From positions 208,811-272,810 of the forward strand of contig NZ_LKEG01000044.1 in NCBI RefSeq assembly GCF_001645105.1: DNA of 64,000 nt. The letters run 5' to 3'. A program made the position numbers and the translations under genes. This DNA is from Pseudomonas marginalis. Its GTDB lineage: Bacteria; Pseudomonadota; Gammaproteobacteria; Pseudomonadales; Pseudomonadaceae. Under the pieces are notes generated by a model. The model made no database searches and was not told the origin of the DNA. It was given only the letters and a program-made list of their open reading frames with translations. Every line of letters starts with the position of its first letter. Positions within the stretch are counted from its first letter, which is position 1. Positions 48,840-57,773 of this stretch are shown here, in pieces.

Positions 48840-50030
48840 ATGTCGGCGGCAATCACACACGCTGAAAAACCCTTCATTATTTTCTGGCTGATGACCATGA
48901 CCTTGCTGGGCGTCTTCCCGCTTGACGTCGTGCTGCCGTCCTTTCCCGCCTTGGCGGAACACTTCTCCACCTCGACCACCCAGATCGCCCGCTCAGTCAG
49001 CCTATTCGCTATTGGGTTTTCCTGCTCCATGCTGTTGATCGGCCCGCTGTCCGACAGGATCGGCCGCAAAAAACTGCTACTGGCCAGCATGGTCGTTGCA
49101 ATCATTGGCGCGGCCGGGTGCTTGGCGGCCAGCAACACGCCCCAATTCCTGTTTTTCCGTGTCATCCAGGCCATGGGCTGCGGCGGCTTCATACTGTCCC
49201 AAGCGCTGGTACAGGACCTGTTCTTCGGCAGAGAACAAGAGCGGTTGCGGATCGCAATGGTCACGGCCGGAGGAATCTTCATTTCGATTTCCCCGCTGCT
49301 GGGCGCGTGGCTGCAACTGCACTGGGGATGGCAAGCAAGCTTCTATGTGTTTATAGCGCTTTGTGCCGCAACCTTGATCATGGCTCACCGGCTACTCCAT
49401 GGCGGCCTGCCTCAAGCGTCAGCGAGCCAGCAGAGCATGTTCAAGGCCTACGCCAAGGTCTTCGCCAACCGCCACTTCGCCAGCTATGCCACGATCTCGG
49501 CGATTACTTTCGCCTGCCATTTCTCGTTCATCGTGGTTTCGCCGCTGATTTTCATGGACCAGCTACAGCTGTCGCCCCACGAATACTCCTTGACCTTGCT
49601 TCTCTACGGCGCCGCTTACGTATTGGGCGGAATTTGTGCAGGCTTCCTGCATAAACGGCTACCGGCTGCGACCCAGATGGCCATCGGGCTGGTACTGATC
49701 GCGATCTCGGGCGTGGTCATGCTGTCCCTGGCCTATCATTTCGGCCTATCAACACTGACCGTGCTGGTGCCCATGCTGCTCTGCACTGCTGGCACCACAA
49801 TCACCCGGCCCATTTCCAACTCCAAGGCCATGAGCTTGTTTCCAGACAACGCAGGTACGGCGGCTTCAGCCGTTGCAGCGGTATTATTCATTGCCGGTGG
49901 CCTTATCAGTGCATTCATCAGCACCTTTACGCACCACCTGAGCACCGCGCTGGGTCTGTGCTTTCTGATCCTGAGCATCGCCGCCCTGGTCCTGAACGCA
50001 TGGGCACGGCGCCACCCGCACGTCCCGTAG
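48840..50030 (+). CDS. MFS multidrug exporter, Bcr/CflA type
   Basis: The 396-residue protein has about 12 membrane helices and the DHA1 drug:proton antiporter layout. The loop 2-3 motif GPLSDRIGRKKLLLAS is clear, and the N-terminal DVVLPSFPALAEHF resembles Bcr/CflA proteins. Candidate substrates are drugs or small metabolites; none can be read from sequence. It stands between rlmI and ilvD and is absent from this place in P. aeruginosa as far as I recall, so it may be an insertion. Confidence 0.85.
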   Translation: MSAAITHAEKPFIIFWLMTMTLLGVFPLDVVLPSFPALAEHFSTSTTQIARSVSLFAIGFSCSMLLIGPLSDRIGRKKLLLASMVVAIIGAAGCLAASNTPQFLFFRVIQAMGCGGFILSQALVQDLFFGREQERLRIAMVTAGGIFISISPLLGAWLQLHWGWQASFYVFIALCAATLIMAHRLLHGGLPQASASQQSMFKAYAKVFANRHFASYATISAITFACHFSFIVVSPLIFMDQLQLSPHEYSLTLLLYGAAYVLGGICAGFLHKRLPAATQMAIGLVLIAISGVVMLSLAYHFGLSTLTVLVPMLLCTAGTTITRPISNSKAMSLFPDNAGTAASAVAAVLFIAGGLISAFISTFTHHLSTALGLCFLILSIAALVLNAWARRHPHVP

Positions 50031-50270
50031 CCGTTATCTTCACGGTTTCGGCCATTCCCTCCAGCCTCCAGCGGTGTAGAATCGGCCTATTCATCGCCAG
50101 TCATCCCCCGGCGGGTTTATGAGCTCGAGGCCCAAGCAAGCGGCGATCCCGCGACGCGAGTGGCAACTTCCGGACACACGGCTATTTTCGGGTGTTCCAG
50201 TCGTCAATTAGAAGCTCACTCCCCAGTAGTACCTGATAGTAGTTACTTGATTAGCCGCCCGGAGTGCTCC

Positions 50271-52112
50271 ATGCCAGATTACCGCTCGAAAACATCCACC
50301 CATGGCCGCAACATGGCCGGCGCGCGCGCACTGTGGCGTGCCACGGGGATGAAAGATGACGACTTCAAGAAGCCGATCATCGCGATTGCCAACTCGTTCA
50401 CCCAATTCGTACCAGGCCACGTCCACCTCAAGGACCTGGGCCAACTGGTCGCCCGTGAGATCGAACGTGCTGGCGGCGTAGCAAAAGAATTCAACACCAT
50501 TGCCGTGGACGACGGCATCGCCATGGGCCATGACGGCATGCTGTATTCCCTGCCGAGCCGCGAGATCATCGCCGACTCCGTGGAGTACATGGTCAACGCC
50601 CACTGCGCCGACGCCATCGTATGCATCTCCAACTGCGACAAGATCACCCCTGGCATGCTGATGGCCGCCCTGCGCCTGAACATCCCGGTGATCTTCGTCT
50701 CCGGCGGCCCGATGGAAGCCGGCAAGACCAAGCTCGCCTCCCACGGCCTCGACCTGGTCGACGCCATGGTCATCGCCGCCGATTCCAGCGCTTCTGACGA
50801 GAAGGTCGCGGAATACGAGCGCAGCGCCTGCCCGACCTGCGGCTCGTGCTCCGGCATGTTCACCGCCAACTCGATGAACTGCCTGGTGGAAGCCCTGGGC
50901 CTGGCGTTGCCGGGCAACGGTTCCACCCTGGCCACCCACAGTGACCGCGAGCAGCTGTTTCTGCAGGCCGGCCGTACCATCGTCGAGCTGTGCAAGCGTT
51001 ACTACGGCGAGAACGATGAGTCGGTGTTGCCGCGCAATATCGCCAACTTCAAGGCGTTCGAAAACGCCATGACCCTGGACATCGCCATGGGCGGTTCCAC
51101 CAACACCATCCTGCACTTGCTGGCCGCCGCCCAGGAAGCCGAGATCGATTTCGACCTGCGCGACATCGACCGTCTGTCCCGTCACGTGCCACAACTGTGC
51201 AAAGTCGCGCCGAACATCCAGAAGTACCACATGGAAGACGTGCACCGCGCCGGCGGGATCTTCTCGATCCTCGGCTCGCTGGCCCGTGGCGGCCTGCTGC
51301 ACACCGACCTGCCGACCGTGCACAGCAAGTCCATCGCCGAAGGCATCGCCAAGTGGGACATCACCCAGACTGACGATGAAGCCGTGCACACCTTCTTCAA
51401 GGCTGGCCCGGCGGGCATCCCGACGCAAACCGCGTTCAGCCAGTCGACCCGTTGGGACACCCTGGACGACGACCGTGAAAACGGCTGCATCCGCAGTGTC
51501 GAGCACGCCTACTCGCAAGAAGGCGGCCTGGCCGTGCTGTACGGCAACATCGCCCTGGATGGCTGCGTGGTGAAAACCGCCGGCGTGGATGAATCCATCC
51601 ACGTCTTCGAAGGCCGCGCCAAGATCTATGAAAGCCAGGACAGCTCGGTACGCGGCATCCTCGCTGACGAAGTGAAAGAAGGCGACATCGTGATCATCCG
51701 CTACGAAGGCCCGAAAGGCGGCCCGGGTATGCAGGAGATGCTCTACCCGACGTCGTACCTGAAGTCCAAGGGCCTGGGCAAAGCCTGCGCCTTGCTGACC
51801 GACGGCCGTTTCTCCGGCGGCACCTCAGGCCTGTCCATCGGCCACGCTTCGCCGGAAGCCGCTGCCGGTGGCGCGATTGGCCTGGTGCAGGATGGCGACA
51901 AGGTGCTGATCGACATTCCGAACCGCTCGATCAACTTGTTGATCAGCGACGAAGAACTGGCTGCACGCCGGGTCGAGCAGGACAAGAAAGGCTGGAAGCC
52001 GGTGGAGAAGCGTCCACGTAAAGTGACCACCGCGCTGAAGGCCTATGCCTTGCTGGCTACCAGTGCCGACAAGGGTGCGGTGCGTAACAAAGCGATGCTC
52101 GACGGTCTGTAA
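50271..52112 (+). CDS. ilvD: Dihydroxy-acid dehydratase IlvD
   Basis: IlvD catalyses the dehydration step common to isoleucine, valine and pantothenate synthesis. At 613 residues it is the [4Fe-4S] long type: CISNCDKITPGM and CPTCGSCSGMFTANSMNCL hold two cluster cysteines, and DDGIAMGHDGM gives the third region. GRFSGGTSGLSIGHASPEAA is the C-terminal signature. I start at ATG 50271 (MPDYRSKTS), preceded by CGGAG; 37 upstream in-frame codons do not look coding. Confidence 0.97.
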   Translation: MPDYRSKTSTHGRNMAGARALWRATGMKDDDFKKPIIAIANSFTQFVPGHVHLKDLGQLVAREIERAGGVAKEFNTIAVDDGIAMGHDGMLYSLPSREIIADSVEYMVNAHCADAIVCISNCDKITPGMLMAALRLNIPVIFVSGGPMEAGKTKLASHGLDLVDAMVIAADSSASDEKVAEYERSACPTCGSCSGMFTANSMNCLVEALGLALPGNGSTLATHSDREQLFLQAGRTIVELCKRYYGENDESVLPRNIANFKAFENAMTLDIAMGGSTNTILHLLAAAQEAEIDFDLRDIDRLSRHVPQLCKVAPNIQKYHMEDVHRAGGIFSILGSLARGGLLHTDLPTVHSKSIAEGIAKWDITQTDDEAVHTFFKAGPAGIPTQTAFSQSTRWDTLDDDRENGCIRSVEHAYSQEGGLAVLYGNIALDGCVVKTAGVDESIHVFEGRAKIYESQDSSVRGILADEVKEGDIVIIRYEGPKGGPGMQEMLYPTSYLKSKGLGKACALLTDGRFSGGTSGLSIGHASPEAAAGGAIGLVQDGDKVLIDIPNRSINLLISDEELAARRVEQDKKGWKPVEKRPRKVTTALKAYALLATSADKGAVRNKAMLDGL

Positions 52113-52123
52113 GCTTCGCCCAT

Positions 52124-52157
52124 AAAAATGCCCCGCCAGGTGCGGGGCATTTTTTTG
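52124..52157. terminator. Bidirectional terminator between ilvD and the TonB receptor gene
   Basis: ATGCCCCGC and GCGGGGCAT form a perfect nine-base stem with a five-base loop, preceded by AAAAA and followed by seven T. It can end transcription of ilvD and of the convergent receptor gene. Confidence 0.88.
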
Positions 52158-52203
52158 CCTGAAACAACGCTCCAAAACAATGGAGATCAAATGTGGGCGC
52201 TCT

Positions 52204-54651
52204 TTAAAACTGTGGGGTGTAGGTCATGGTAAACATCACATTGCGCGGGTCGCCATAGTAGTTACTGCCCCAATTCGCGTTGTACGCCGGGATGTAATAC
52301 TTCTTGTCGAACATATTGTTCAGGTTCGCCGCAACGGTGAACTCCTGGTTGATCTTGTAGGCCACCCGCGAATCCCACAGCGCATTGCCGGGCACGCTGA
52401 ACGTGCGGTCATAGGCGACGGTGCTGCTTTGTGCGGTCACGCCGGCACCGACGCTGACGTTGTTCCAGTCGCCCGGCAACTGGTAGTCCCCCCAGACCTT
52501 GAGCAGGTGCTTGGGCGTCCAGGTGCTGAAGATCTTGCCTTCGTAGGTGTCGTCCTTGAGGAATTTGGTGGTGTTGTAGGTGTAGCTGGAGACCAGTTGC
52601 AGGCCCGGCAGCACTTCACCGCTCAAGGTGGCCTCGAAGCCTTGGCTACGGACCTTGCCGGAGGCGAGCGAGCAGTACCAGCCGCCGCAGACTTTACCGC
52701 CTTGCAGGTCTTGAGCCGCGCGGTTTTCCTGGTCATAGCGGAAGAGAGCGAACGAGGTATTGAGCCGACCGTCCGCCAGTTCGCCCTTCAGGCCCAGCTC
52801 GTAATTCTGGCCTTCAATAGGCTTGAGCACGGTCAATGAGGTGGTCAGGTTGGTTTGTGGCTCAAAGGCATCGGTATAGCTGGCGTAGGCCGACCATTGC
52901 TCGTTGAGTGCATAGACCAGGCCGGCGTAGGGCGTGACGTGACCATTGCTGTGCGTGGTGCTCCGGGTTGGGTCGCCGTACACACCCTGGAACCCGCTCT
53001 CGTCCCTGTAGGAATAGTCATACCAACTGGTGCGCGCACCGAGGATCAACGTCAGCGGGTCCGCGACCTTGACACGCCAGGTGCCATAAATGCCCTTCTG
53101 GCGAATGTCATACCAGCTCTTCGTCGCATTCCCCGCCTGGAACAACTGATTCCTGTCGCGCTGCGGCCGGTTGTGGTCGATGTTGAAAATATCTGCACCC
53201 GGCGTCGCCGCGCGCGCCCAGAAATCATCCGTGGTGAGTTTGGAATAGTTGGCGCCCAGAATCATTTCCTGCTGGAAACCCAGGCCTTCGAACTTGCCGT
53301 CGACATACACATCGACACCACGGCTCTTGGTGTTGAAGTCAGTGACCCAATCGACATAACGCACGGTGCCGGTGTCGCCGGGGTTGGGGATGGTGTCCCA
53401 CGTCGCCTGGTAGGTCGCGTCATTGTGTTCGTCCATCGCCACCAGGGCGGCCTTCACTTTCCAGTCATCGTTGAAGCGATGCTCGATATCGGCAAACACC
53501 TGGGTCTGGTTATTGACGTTGCGGTTCCAGCTGGCGCCGACGAAGGTCGATCGCGACAAGCCGATGTCACTGCCGTTGGCGTAACGCGGCAGCGACATGA
53601 AGTTGGGGCGCGAATGCCCCTTCTGGTTGCTGATGCCCACGCCGACGGTGGTGTCTGGCGTGAAGTCGTAGTCCACCGCTGCATAGACCGTCTGATTCCA
53701 GCCGCCAGCGTAATCGACGAAGGAGTCGGTGGTGTCGTAATCCGCCACAAACCGGCCGCGCAATGTGCCTTCGGTATTGAGCGGGCCGCCGGCATCGACT
53801 TGGGTACCGTAATGGTCCCACGAGCCGGCCTTGGCGGTGATGGTCACGGTCGGTGCCTGTTGCCCGCGCTTGCGCACCAGGTTCATGGTGCCGCCGGGGC
53901 TGTTCGCGCCTTGCAGCAAGGCGGCTGGGCCGCGCAGGGTTTCCACACGGTCGTAGATCGCCATGTTTTCGGTGAGGTAGCTGCCCAACGCGTAGGTGTT
54001 ACGCGGAATGCCGACGCCGTCGTATTGCAGGGTGCCGACTTCGAACCCCCGGGAGAAGATGAACATCCCAGGGCCGGGGGATTTGGTCGCCGTCAGGCCG
54101 GGCGTGCGCTTGACCACCTCGGAAAGCTTGGTGGTGTTCTGGTCATCCATCTGCTTGCGGGTCATGACGCTGACCGATTGCGGGATGTCCTTGAGCTTCT
54201 GCTCACCCTTGCCCAAGGTCACGGCGCCCGTGGTGTAGGAGCCGGTGCCTTCGGTGGTGGCCCCCAGGCGTTCGGCGCTGATGGTGGTGGCGCCGACTTC
54301 GAGGGCGCCGCCTGTGTCGACACGTTTTTCCAGGGTGACGGTATCGGCATTGATAAAAGCGGCGCTCAACCCTGTGCCGCCCAACAACTGGCCCAACGCC
54401 TCGCGCTGACCCAGATTGCCACTCACACCGGGCGACATCACACCCTGTGTCAACTCACCGGACACCAACACCTGAACCCGCGTGACCGCCGAAAACGCCG
54501 CCAGCGCACCGTCCAGGCTCTGCCCTGGAATATCGAAGCGGTAGGCCTGGGCCTGGGTGCTTTCAGCAGCTTGCAAATACAGCGGCGCAGTGCCGCAGGC
54601 CAAGGAAATGGCCAGTGCCAGCAAGGGCCGTGCGGCGAATTGGTGTGCCAT
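52204..54651 (-). CDS. TonB-dependent siderophore receptor with signalling domain
   Basis: The 815-residue outer membrane receptor has a signal peptide ending near YLQAAE. Next comes an STN signalling domain (FDIPGQSLDGALAAFSAVTR to about residue 105), then the plug (IPQSVSVMTRKQMDDQN, FIFSRGFEVGTLQYDGVGIP, RVETLRGPAALLQG, GGTMNLVRKR). A beta-barrel ends FTMTYTPQF, with terminal Phe. The STN domain and the adjacent fecI/fecR genes mark it as a transducer whose ligand switches on its own sigma factor. The layout resembles FpvA and FoxA, but the siderophore cannot be named. Confidence 0.92.
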   Translation of the reverse strand: MAHQFAARPLLALAISLACGTAPLYLQAAESTQAQAYRFDIPGQSLDGALAAFSAVTRVQVLVSGELTQGVMSPGVSGNLGQREALGQLLGGTGLSAAFINADTVTLEKRVDTGGALEVGATTISAERLGATTEGTGSYTTGAVTLGKGEQKLKDIPQSVSVMTRKQMDDQNTTKLSEVVKRTPGLTATKSPGPGMFIFSRGFEVGTLQYDGVGIPRNTYALGSYLTENMAIYDRVETLRGPAALLQGANSPGGTMNLVRKRGQQAPTVTITAKAGSWDHYGTQVDAGGPLNTEGTLRGRFVADYDTTDSFVDYAGGWNQTVYAAVDYDFTPDTTVGVGISNQKGHSRPNFMSLPRYANGSDIGLSRSTFVGASWNRNVNNQTQVFADIEHRFNDDWKVKAALVAMDEHNDATYQATWDTIPNPGDTGTVRYVDWVTDFNTKSRGVDVYVDGKFEGLGFQQEMILGANYSKLTTDDFWARAATPGADIFNIDHNRPQRDRNQLFQAGNATKSWYDIRQKGIYGTWRVKVADPLTLILGARTSWYDYSYRDESGFQGVYGDPTRSTTHSNGHVTPYAGLVYALNEQWSAYASYTDAFEPQTNLTTSLTVLKPIEGQNYELGLKGELADGRLNTSFALFRYDQENRAAQDLQGGKVCGGWYCSLASGKVRSQGFEATLSGEVLPGLQLVSSYTYNTTKFLKDDTYEGKIFSTWTPKHLLKVWGDYQLPGDWNNVSVGAGVTAQSSTVAYDRTFSVPGNALWDSRVAYKINQEFTVAANLNNMFDKKYYIPAYNANWGSNYYGDPRNVMFTMTYTPQF

Positions 54652-54782
54652 GGATGGTGCTCCCCGGTGCAAAAAGTCTGTGATCGGCGCCGCACTACTT
54701 GAGAGTGCTTACTATTTACGCCTCAGTGATCAAGGACGATGGCTTGCGGGGAAACCCTGAAAATATTTTGAAAAAGTTGCTG

Positions 54783-55730
54783 TCAGGACGCTTTGCCTTC
54801 GCGCAACACCAGTAAATACGGGGTGTAGTGCTCGGCGCGCAGGTTGAGGGTGTATTCCAGCGCCTTGATCACGGCCTCGGGCTTGTCGATCTCGAACACG
54901 CCGGACACCACGCGATTACGCAGCGCCTCGCCCAGCACCAGGGTCTTGCCCGGCCAATAGCGGTTCAACTCGCTGACCACTTCGGACAGCGGTTGTTGAC
55001 GGAACACCAACTGCCGCTGACGCCAGGCAAAGCCGCTGGCTGGATCGAAACCGTGGACGTCGGCGAGGCGCTGGCCCTGATACTCCACCGCCCGTCCCGG
55101 TTCCAAATAAACCGCCGTATCACCGCCGGAACTGACCTGCACCTTGCCCTGCGCCACCTGCACTCGCGTCTGCGCATCGCGCCGTGCCACGCTGAACTGA
55201 GTGCCGACCACCTTCACCCAGCCATCGCCGGACTGCACTACGAAGGGCCGCGCCGGGTCTTTGGTGACGTCGAAAAAGCCTTCGCCACGCAGCAAACGAA
55301 TCTGCCGCTCACCGGCACTCATGCGGACCTGAACGGCGCTGTCGGTGTTGAGCTGCAAGTGGGAACCGTCAGCCAGTTCGACCGTGCGCGATTCGCCGGT
55401 GCCAGTGGCGTAGTCCGCGCGCAGGCGGTCGAGCCAGGGCGTGTTCTGCACGGTCAGCCCCACCGCCAGCAACACGGCGGCGGCGCAGGCCCAACGCCGG
55501 GCGGGTTTGCGCCAGGCAGCCTGTTCGGCGCGGCGGATCAGGCGTGCCGGTTCACGCAAGCCGCCGAGCATCGCCTGCACTTCCTGCCAGGCGTCATCCT
55601 GGGCCTGGCCCTGCCCGAGCCACGCGGCAAAGGCGTCCATTTCGGCCGGGGTTACATCCTCAGCCTGCAGGCGGAAATACCAGCCGGATGCTTCTTCGAA
55701 TAGGTCGTCGGCAGTGTGTGTGGCAGTCAT
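54783..55730 (-). CDS. FecR family anti-sigma regulator
   Basis: The 315-residue inner-membrane regulator has a cytoplasmic DUF4880 N-terminus (ASGWYFRLQAEDVTPAE), one membrane helix (CAAAVLLAVGLTVQN, near residue 85-100), a periplasmic FecR domain and a C-terminal STN-like DUF4974 part (PLSEVVSELNRYWPGKTLVL). It would hold the sigma factor and sense the receptor's STN domain. I chose ATG 55730, which overlaps the sigma gene stop as ATGA. Confidence 0.94.
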   Translation of the reverse strand: MTATHTADDLFEEASGWYFRLQAEDVTPAEMDAFAAWLGQGQAQDDAWQEVQAMLGGLREPARLIRRAEQAAWRKPARRWACAAAVLLAVGLTVQNTPWLDRLRADYATGTGESRTVELADGSHLQLNTDSAVQVRMSAGERQIRLLRGEGFFDVTKDPARPFVVQSGDGWVKVVGTQFSVARRDAQTRVQVAQGKVQVSSGGDTAVYLEPGRAVEYQGQRLADVHGFDPASGFAWRQRQLVFRQQPLSEVVSELNRYWPGKTLVLGEALRNRVVSGVFEIDKPEAVIKALEYTLNLRAEHYTPYLLVLREGKAS

Positions 55731-56260
55731 GACCGACGTCCTTGTGTCTCGCAGGCAAGCCGCGTCTTGATGTAAGCGCGGCATTCAATCAAGGCGCGAC
55801 GCAATTGGTATTCCACACTGCGCGGGGTGATCGACAGGCGCTCACCAATTTCGCGGTAGGACAGTTCGTCGACATGATAGAGCAGGAAGATCTGCCGAGT
55901 CGCTTCGGGCAACGCCAGGATCGCGTCCTGCATGAGTTGCTCCTGTTGGTAGGCGGCCAATTGTTCGTCGGCACCTGGGTTGCCGCACGGCAACTCTTCG
56001 CTGGGCTCACCGGCATCCAGGCGTTCACGGCGGATGGCCTGGCGCTGGTGATCGCGCACCAGGTTACTGGCAATGGTGAAGAGGAAGGCCGGGAGGTTGT
56101 CGATCTTCTCGCCGGAGTCCAGGCGCGCCAGGCGCAGGAACGACTCCTGAGTCAGGTCGGCGGCCACCTGGGCGCTGCCGGTGCGGCGGGTGACGAAGGC
56201 TTCGAGGGCTTTCTTCTGCTCCGCGAACAGGCGCGCGATCTGCGAATTCCAGGAGGGCAC
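55727..56260 (-). CDS. FecI family ECF sigma factor
   Basis: The 177-residue sigma factor has region 2 (DLTQESFLRLARLD, LFTIASNLVRDHQRQAIRRE) and region 4 (LPEATRQIFLLYHVDELSYREIGERLSIT-type, with the helix-turn-helix there). With FecR and the receptor it forms a cell-surface signalling set, and its main target is expected to be the receptor gene promoter in the 131-base gap after fecR. A weak Fur-box-like site lies upstream. Confidence 0.94.
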   Translation of the reverse strand: MPSWNSQIARLFAEQKKALEAFVTRRTGSAQVAADLTQESFLRLARLDSGEKIDNLPAFLFTIASNLVRDHQRQAIRRERLDAGEPSEELPCGNPGADEQLAAYQQEQLMQDAILALPEATRQIFLLYHVDELSYREIGERLSITPRSVEYQLRRALIECRAYIKTRLACETQGRRS

Positions 56261-56326
56261 AGCACTACCTTGAGAAGAACGGAGGGTTCAGGAAGTGCGC
56301 ACGCTAGCAGAGGATGAGATTGGTTC

Positions 56327-56345
56327 GCAATTGATATCTATTTTA
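56327..56345 (-). promoter_or_regulatory. Candidate Fur box upstream of the fecI-type gene
   Basis: The AT-rich stretch with core ATAGATATCAATT, read on the minus strand, is a partial match to the Fur consensus and lies about 67 bases before the sigma factor ATG. It stands out in GC-rich DNA, but only about half the consensus bases match. Confidence 0.3.
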
Positions 56346-56371
56346 GCCGAGGCTTTGCGGTGTCAATCAAA

Positions 56372-56457
56372 TCGCTATCGGGGGCAAGCCCCCTCCCACA
56401 CTGACTGCATCCTCATGTTGGAACTCGGTCAAATGTGGGAGGGGCTTGCCCCCGATT
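56372..56457. repeat. REP pair (GTGGGAGGGGGCTTGCCCCC class), opposite arrangement
   Basis: Here the inverted copy (GGGGGCAAGCCCCCTCCCAC) comes first and the direct copy second, so the GTGGGAG ends face inward. This is the reverse of the usual REPIN order. It separates fecI from the phosphorylcholine phosphatase gene. Confidence 0.85.
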
Positions 56458-56472
56458 AAAGCCACCTCAGGC

Positions 56473-57531
56473 TTACTGAATTTCGTCAGGTTTGACGATC
56501 ACCCAGTTTTTGTCCGCCGTCACCGGCAACCCTTCCTTGGCCTGCGCCGCCGCGTGCTTGGCGATCATGCCGTTCAGTTGGGTCATGTATTTGTCTTTAC
56601 GGTTGATCCACAGGTGGATGCCGCCCTTGGCCACGTCCACATCGTGGAACAGCATGTAGCCGTCGCTGGTCGGTGTGTCACCGCCAACGATCACCGGCTT
56701 CTTCCATTCGTCGATGTAGGTGAGGATCGCCGCGTGCTTGCCCGCCATCCAAGTGGCCGGCGTCCACAGGTACGGGGTCAGTTCCAGGCCGAGGTTGGCC
56801 TTCTCGTCATATTTGCCGGCGGTGATCTGTTTGCGCGCGGTGGTCAGCTCACCGGTCTTGCGGTCCTTGAGCAAGGTGCTCACGCCGATGACGTTCTCGG
56901 GTTTGACGTTGTAGCCATACTTCGGATCGGCGGCGACCATGCGCACCAGCTCCTCGGAAGCGGCGGTCATCACATACACCTCGATGCCGTTTTCCATCAG
57001 CTTGTTGTACAGCTCGGCCTGGCCGGTGAAGACTTTCGGCGGTTGCACTTCGGACTGCTTCACCACGTCGCCGTCAAAATAACTGACCGGCACGGGCTTG
57101 CCGGAGGCCATCAGCTCATCGACCTGCACTTTGAGCTCCTTGAGGGTGAAGCCCGAGAACACCTGGGCGACCCACGGGTAGCAAACCATGTCGTCCACTT
57201 CGCAGAGGCGATAGTAGTAACTGAACAGACTTTCCTTATGGTCGGCGGTGTCTTTGAACGGCATAAGCTTGAGCGACGGATCAAGGCTGTCGCGGGTGAT
57301 CAGGCCCTTGTTTTCCATGTAGGGCAGCAGGGACTCTTCGAGGTCGTAGCGGTAGCTGGTGTTGTCCATGTCGAACACCGCGAAGTTACCCTTGTTGGCA
57401 TTGGCGGCGATCATTTCATTGAGCTGCTTGGCGGCAGGCGCCGGCCAGTGTTTCAACTCGGTGGCGGCGAACGCCTGGCTGACGAGTCCGAGGCAGAATG
57501 CGGCGGCTAGTAATTTCGGCGCGAACTTCAT
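56473..57531 (-). CDS. pchP: Phosphorylcholine phosphatase-like HAD hydrolase, periplasmic
   Basis: The 352-residue protein has a signal peptide (ending SQAFAAT, residue 22) and the HAD motifs FDMDNTSYRYDLEE (nucleophile and acid Asp), VYVMTAASEE and VGGDTPTSDGYM. These match PchP of P. aeruginosa, which frees choline from phosphorylcholine in the periplasm when choline, betaine or carnitine is used. The choline uptake genes are not adjacent. It is a single minus-strand gene; the REP pair lies 3' of it. Confidence 0.85.
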   Translation of the reverse strand: MKFAPKLLAAAFCLGLVSQAFAATELKHWPAPAAKQLNEMIAANANKGNFAVFDMDNTSYRYDLEESLLPYMENKGLITRDSLDPSLKLMPFKDTADHKESLFSYYYRLCEVDDMVCYPWVAQVFSGFTLKELKVQVDELMASGKPVPVSYFDGDVVKQSEVQPPKVFTGQAELYNKLMENGIEVYVMTAASEELVRMVAADPKYGYNVKPENVIGVSTLLKDRKTGELTTARKQITAGKYDEKANLGLELTPYLWTPATWMAGKHAAILTYIDEWKKPVIVGGDTPTSDGYMLFHDVDVAKGGIHLWINRKDKYMTQLNGMIAKHAAAQAKEGLPVTADKNWVIVKPDEIQ

Positions 57532-57773
57532 AGGCGGTGTCTCCCTGAGTGAAAGATACCGACGCTAACAAATCCCTGTGACAGTTCCCACGTTGAGCAC
57601 GACCGTACGCGTCCTGATCCCGTCACCCTCATGCGCCTGAGCGTCAGGTGCTTATTCCAAAAACGACAGCCACCATTCCATATCGATATTAAATCAATAT
57701 ATTTCAAGCTGTTAGGCTTGCCGGTTCGCAGTCGCAGGCTCGCGCGATTGGCTGCCCTCTCAACGGAGTTTCA

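Noticed and set aside
50119..50211. 30-codon frame upstream of ilvD, considered as a branched-chain leader peptide
   Set aside because: It lacks runs of Ile, Leu or Val codons, and no attenuator hairpin with a T run follows it.
52855..54702. A 615-codon open frame opposite the TonB receptor gene
   Set aside because: Shadow of the receptor reading frame; repetitive Gly/Val/His/Arg composition and no recognisable domain.
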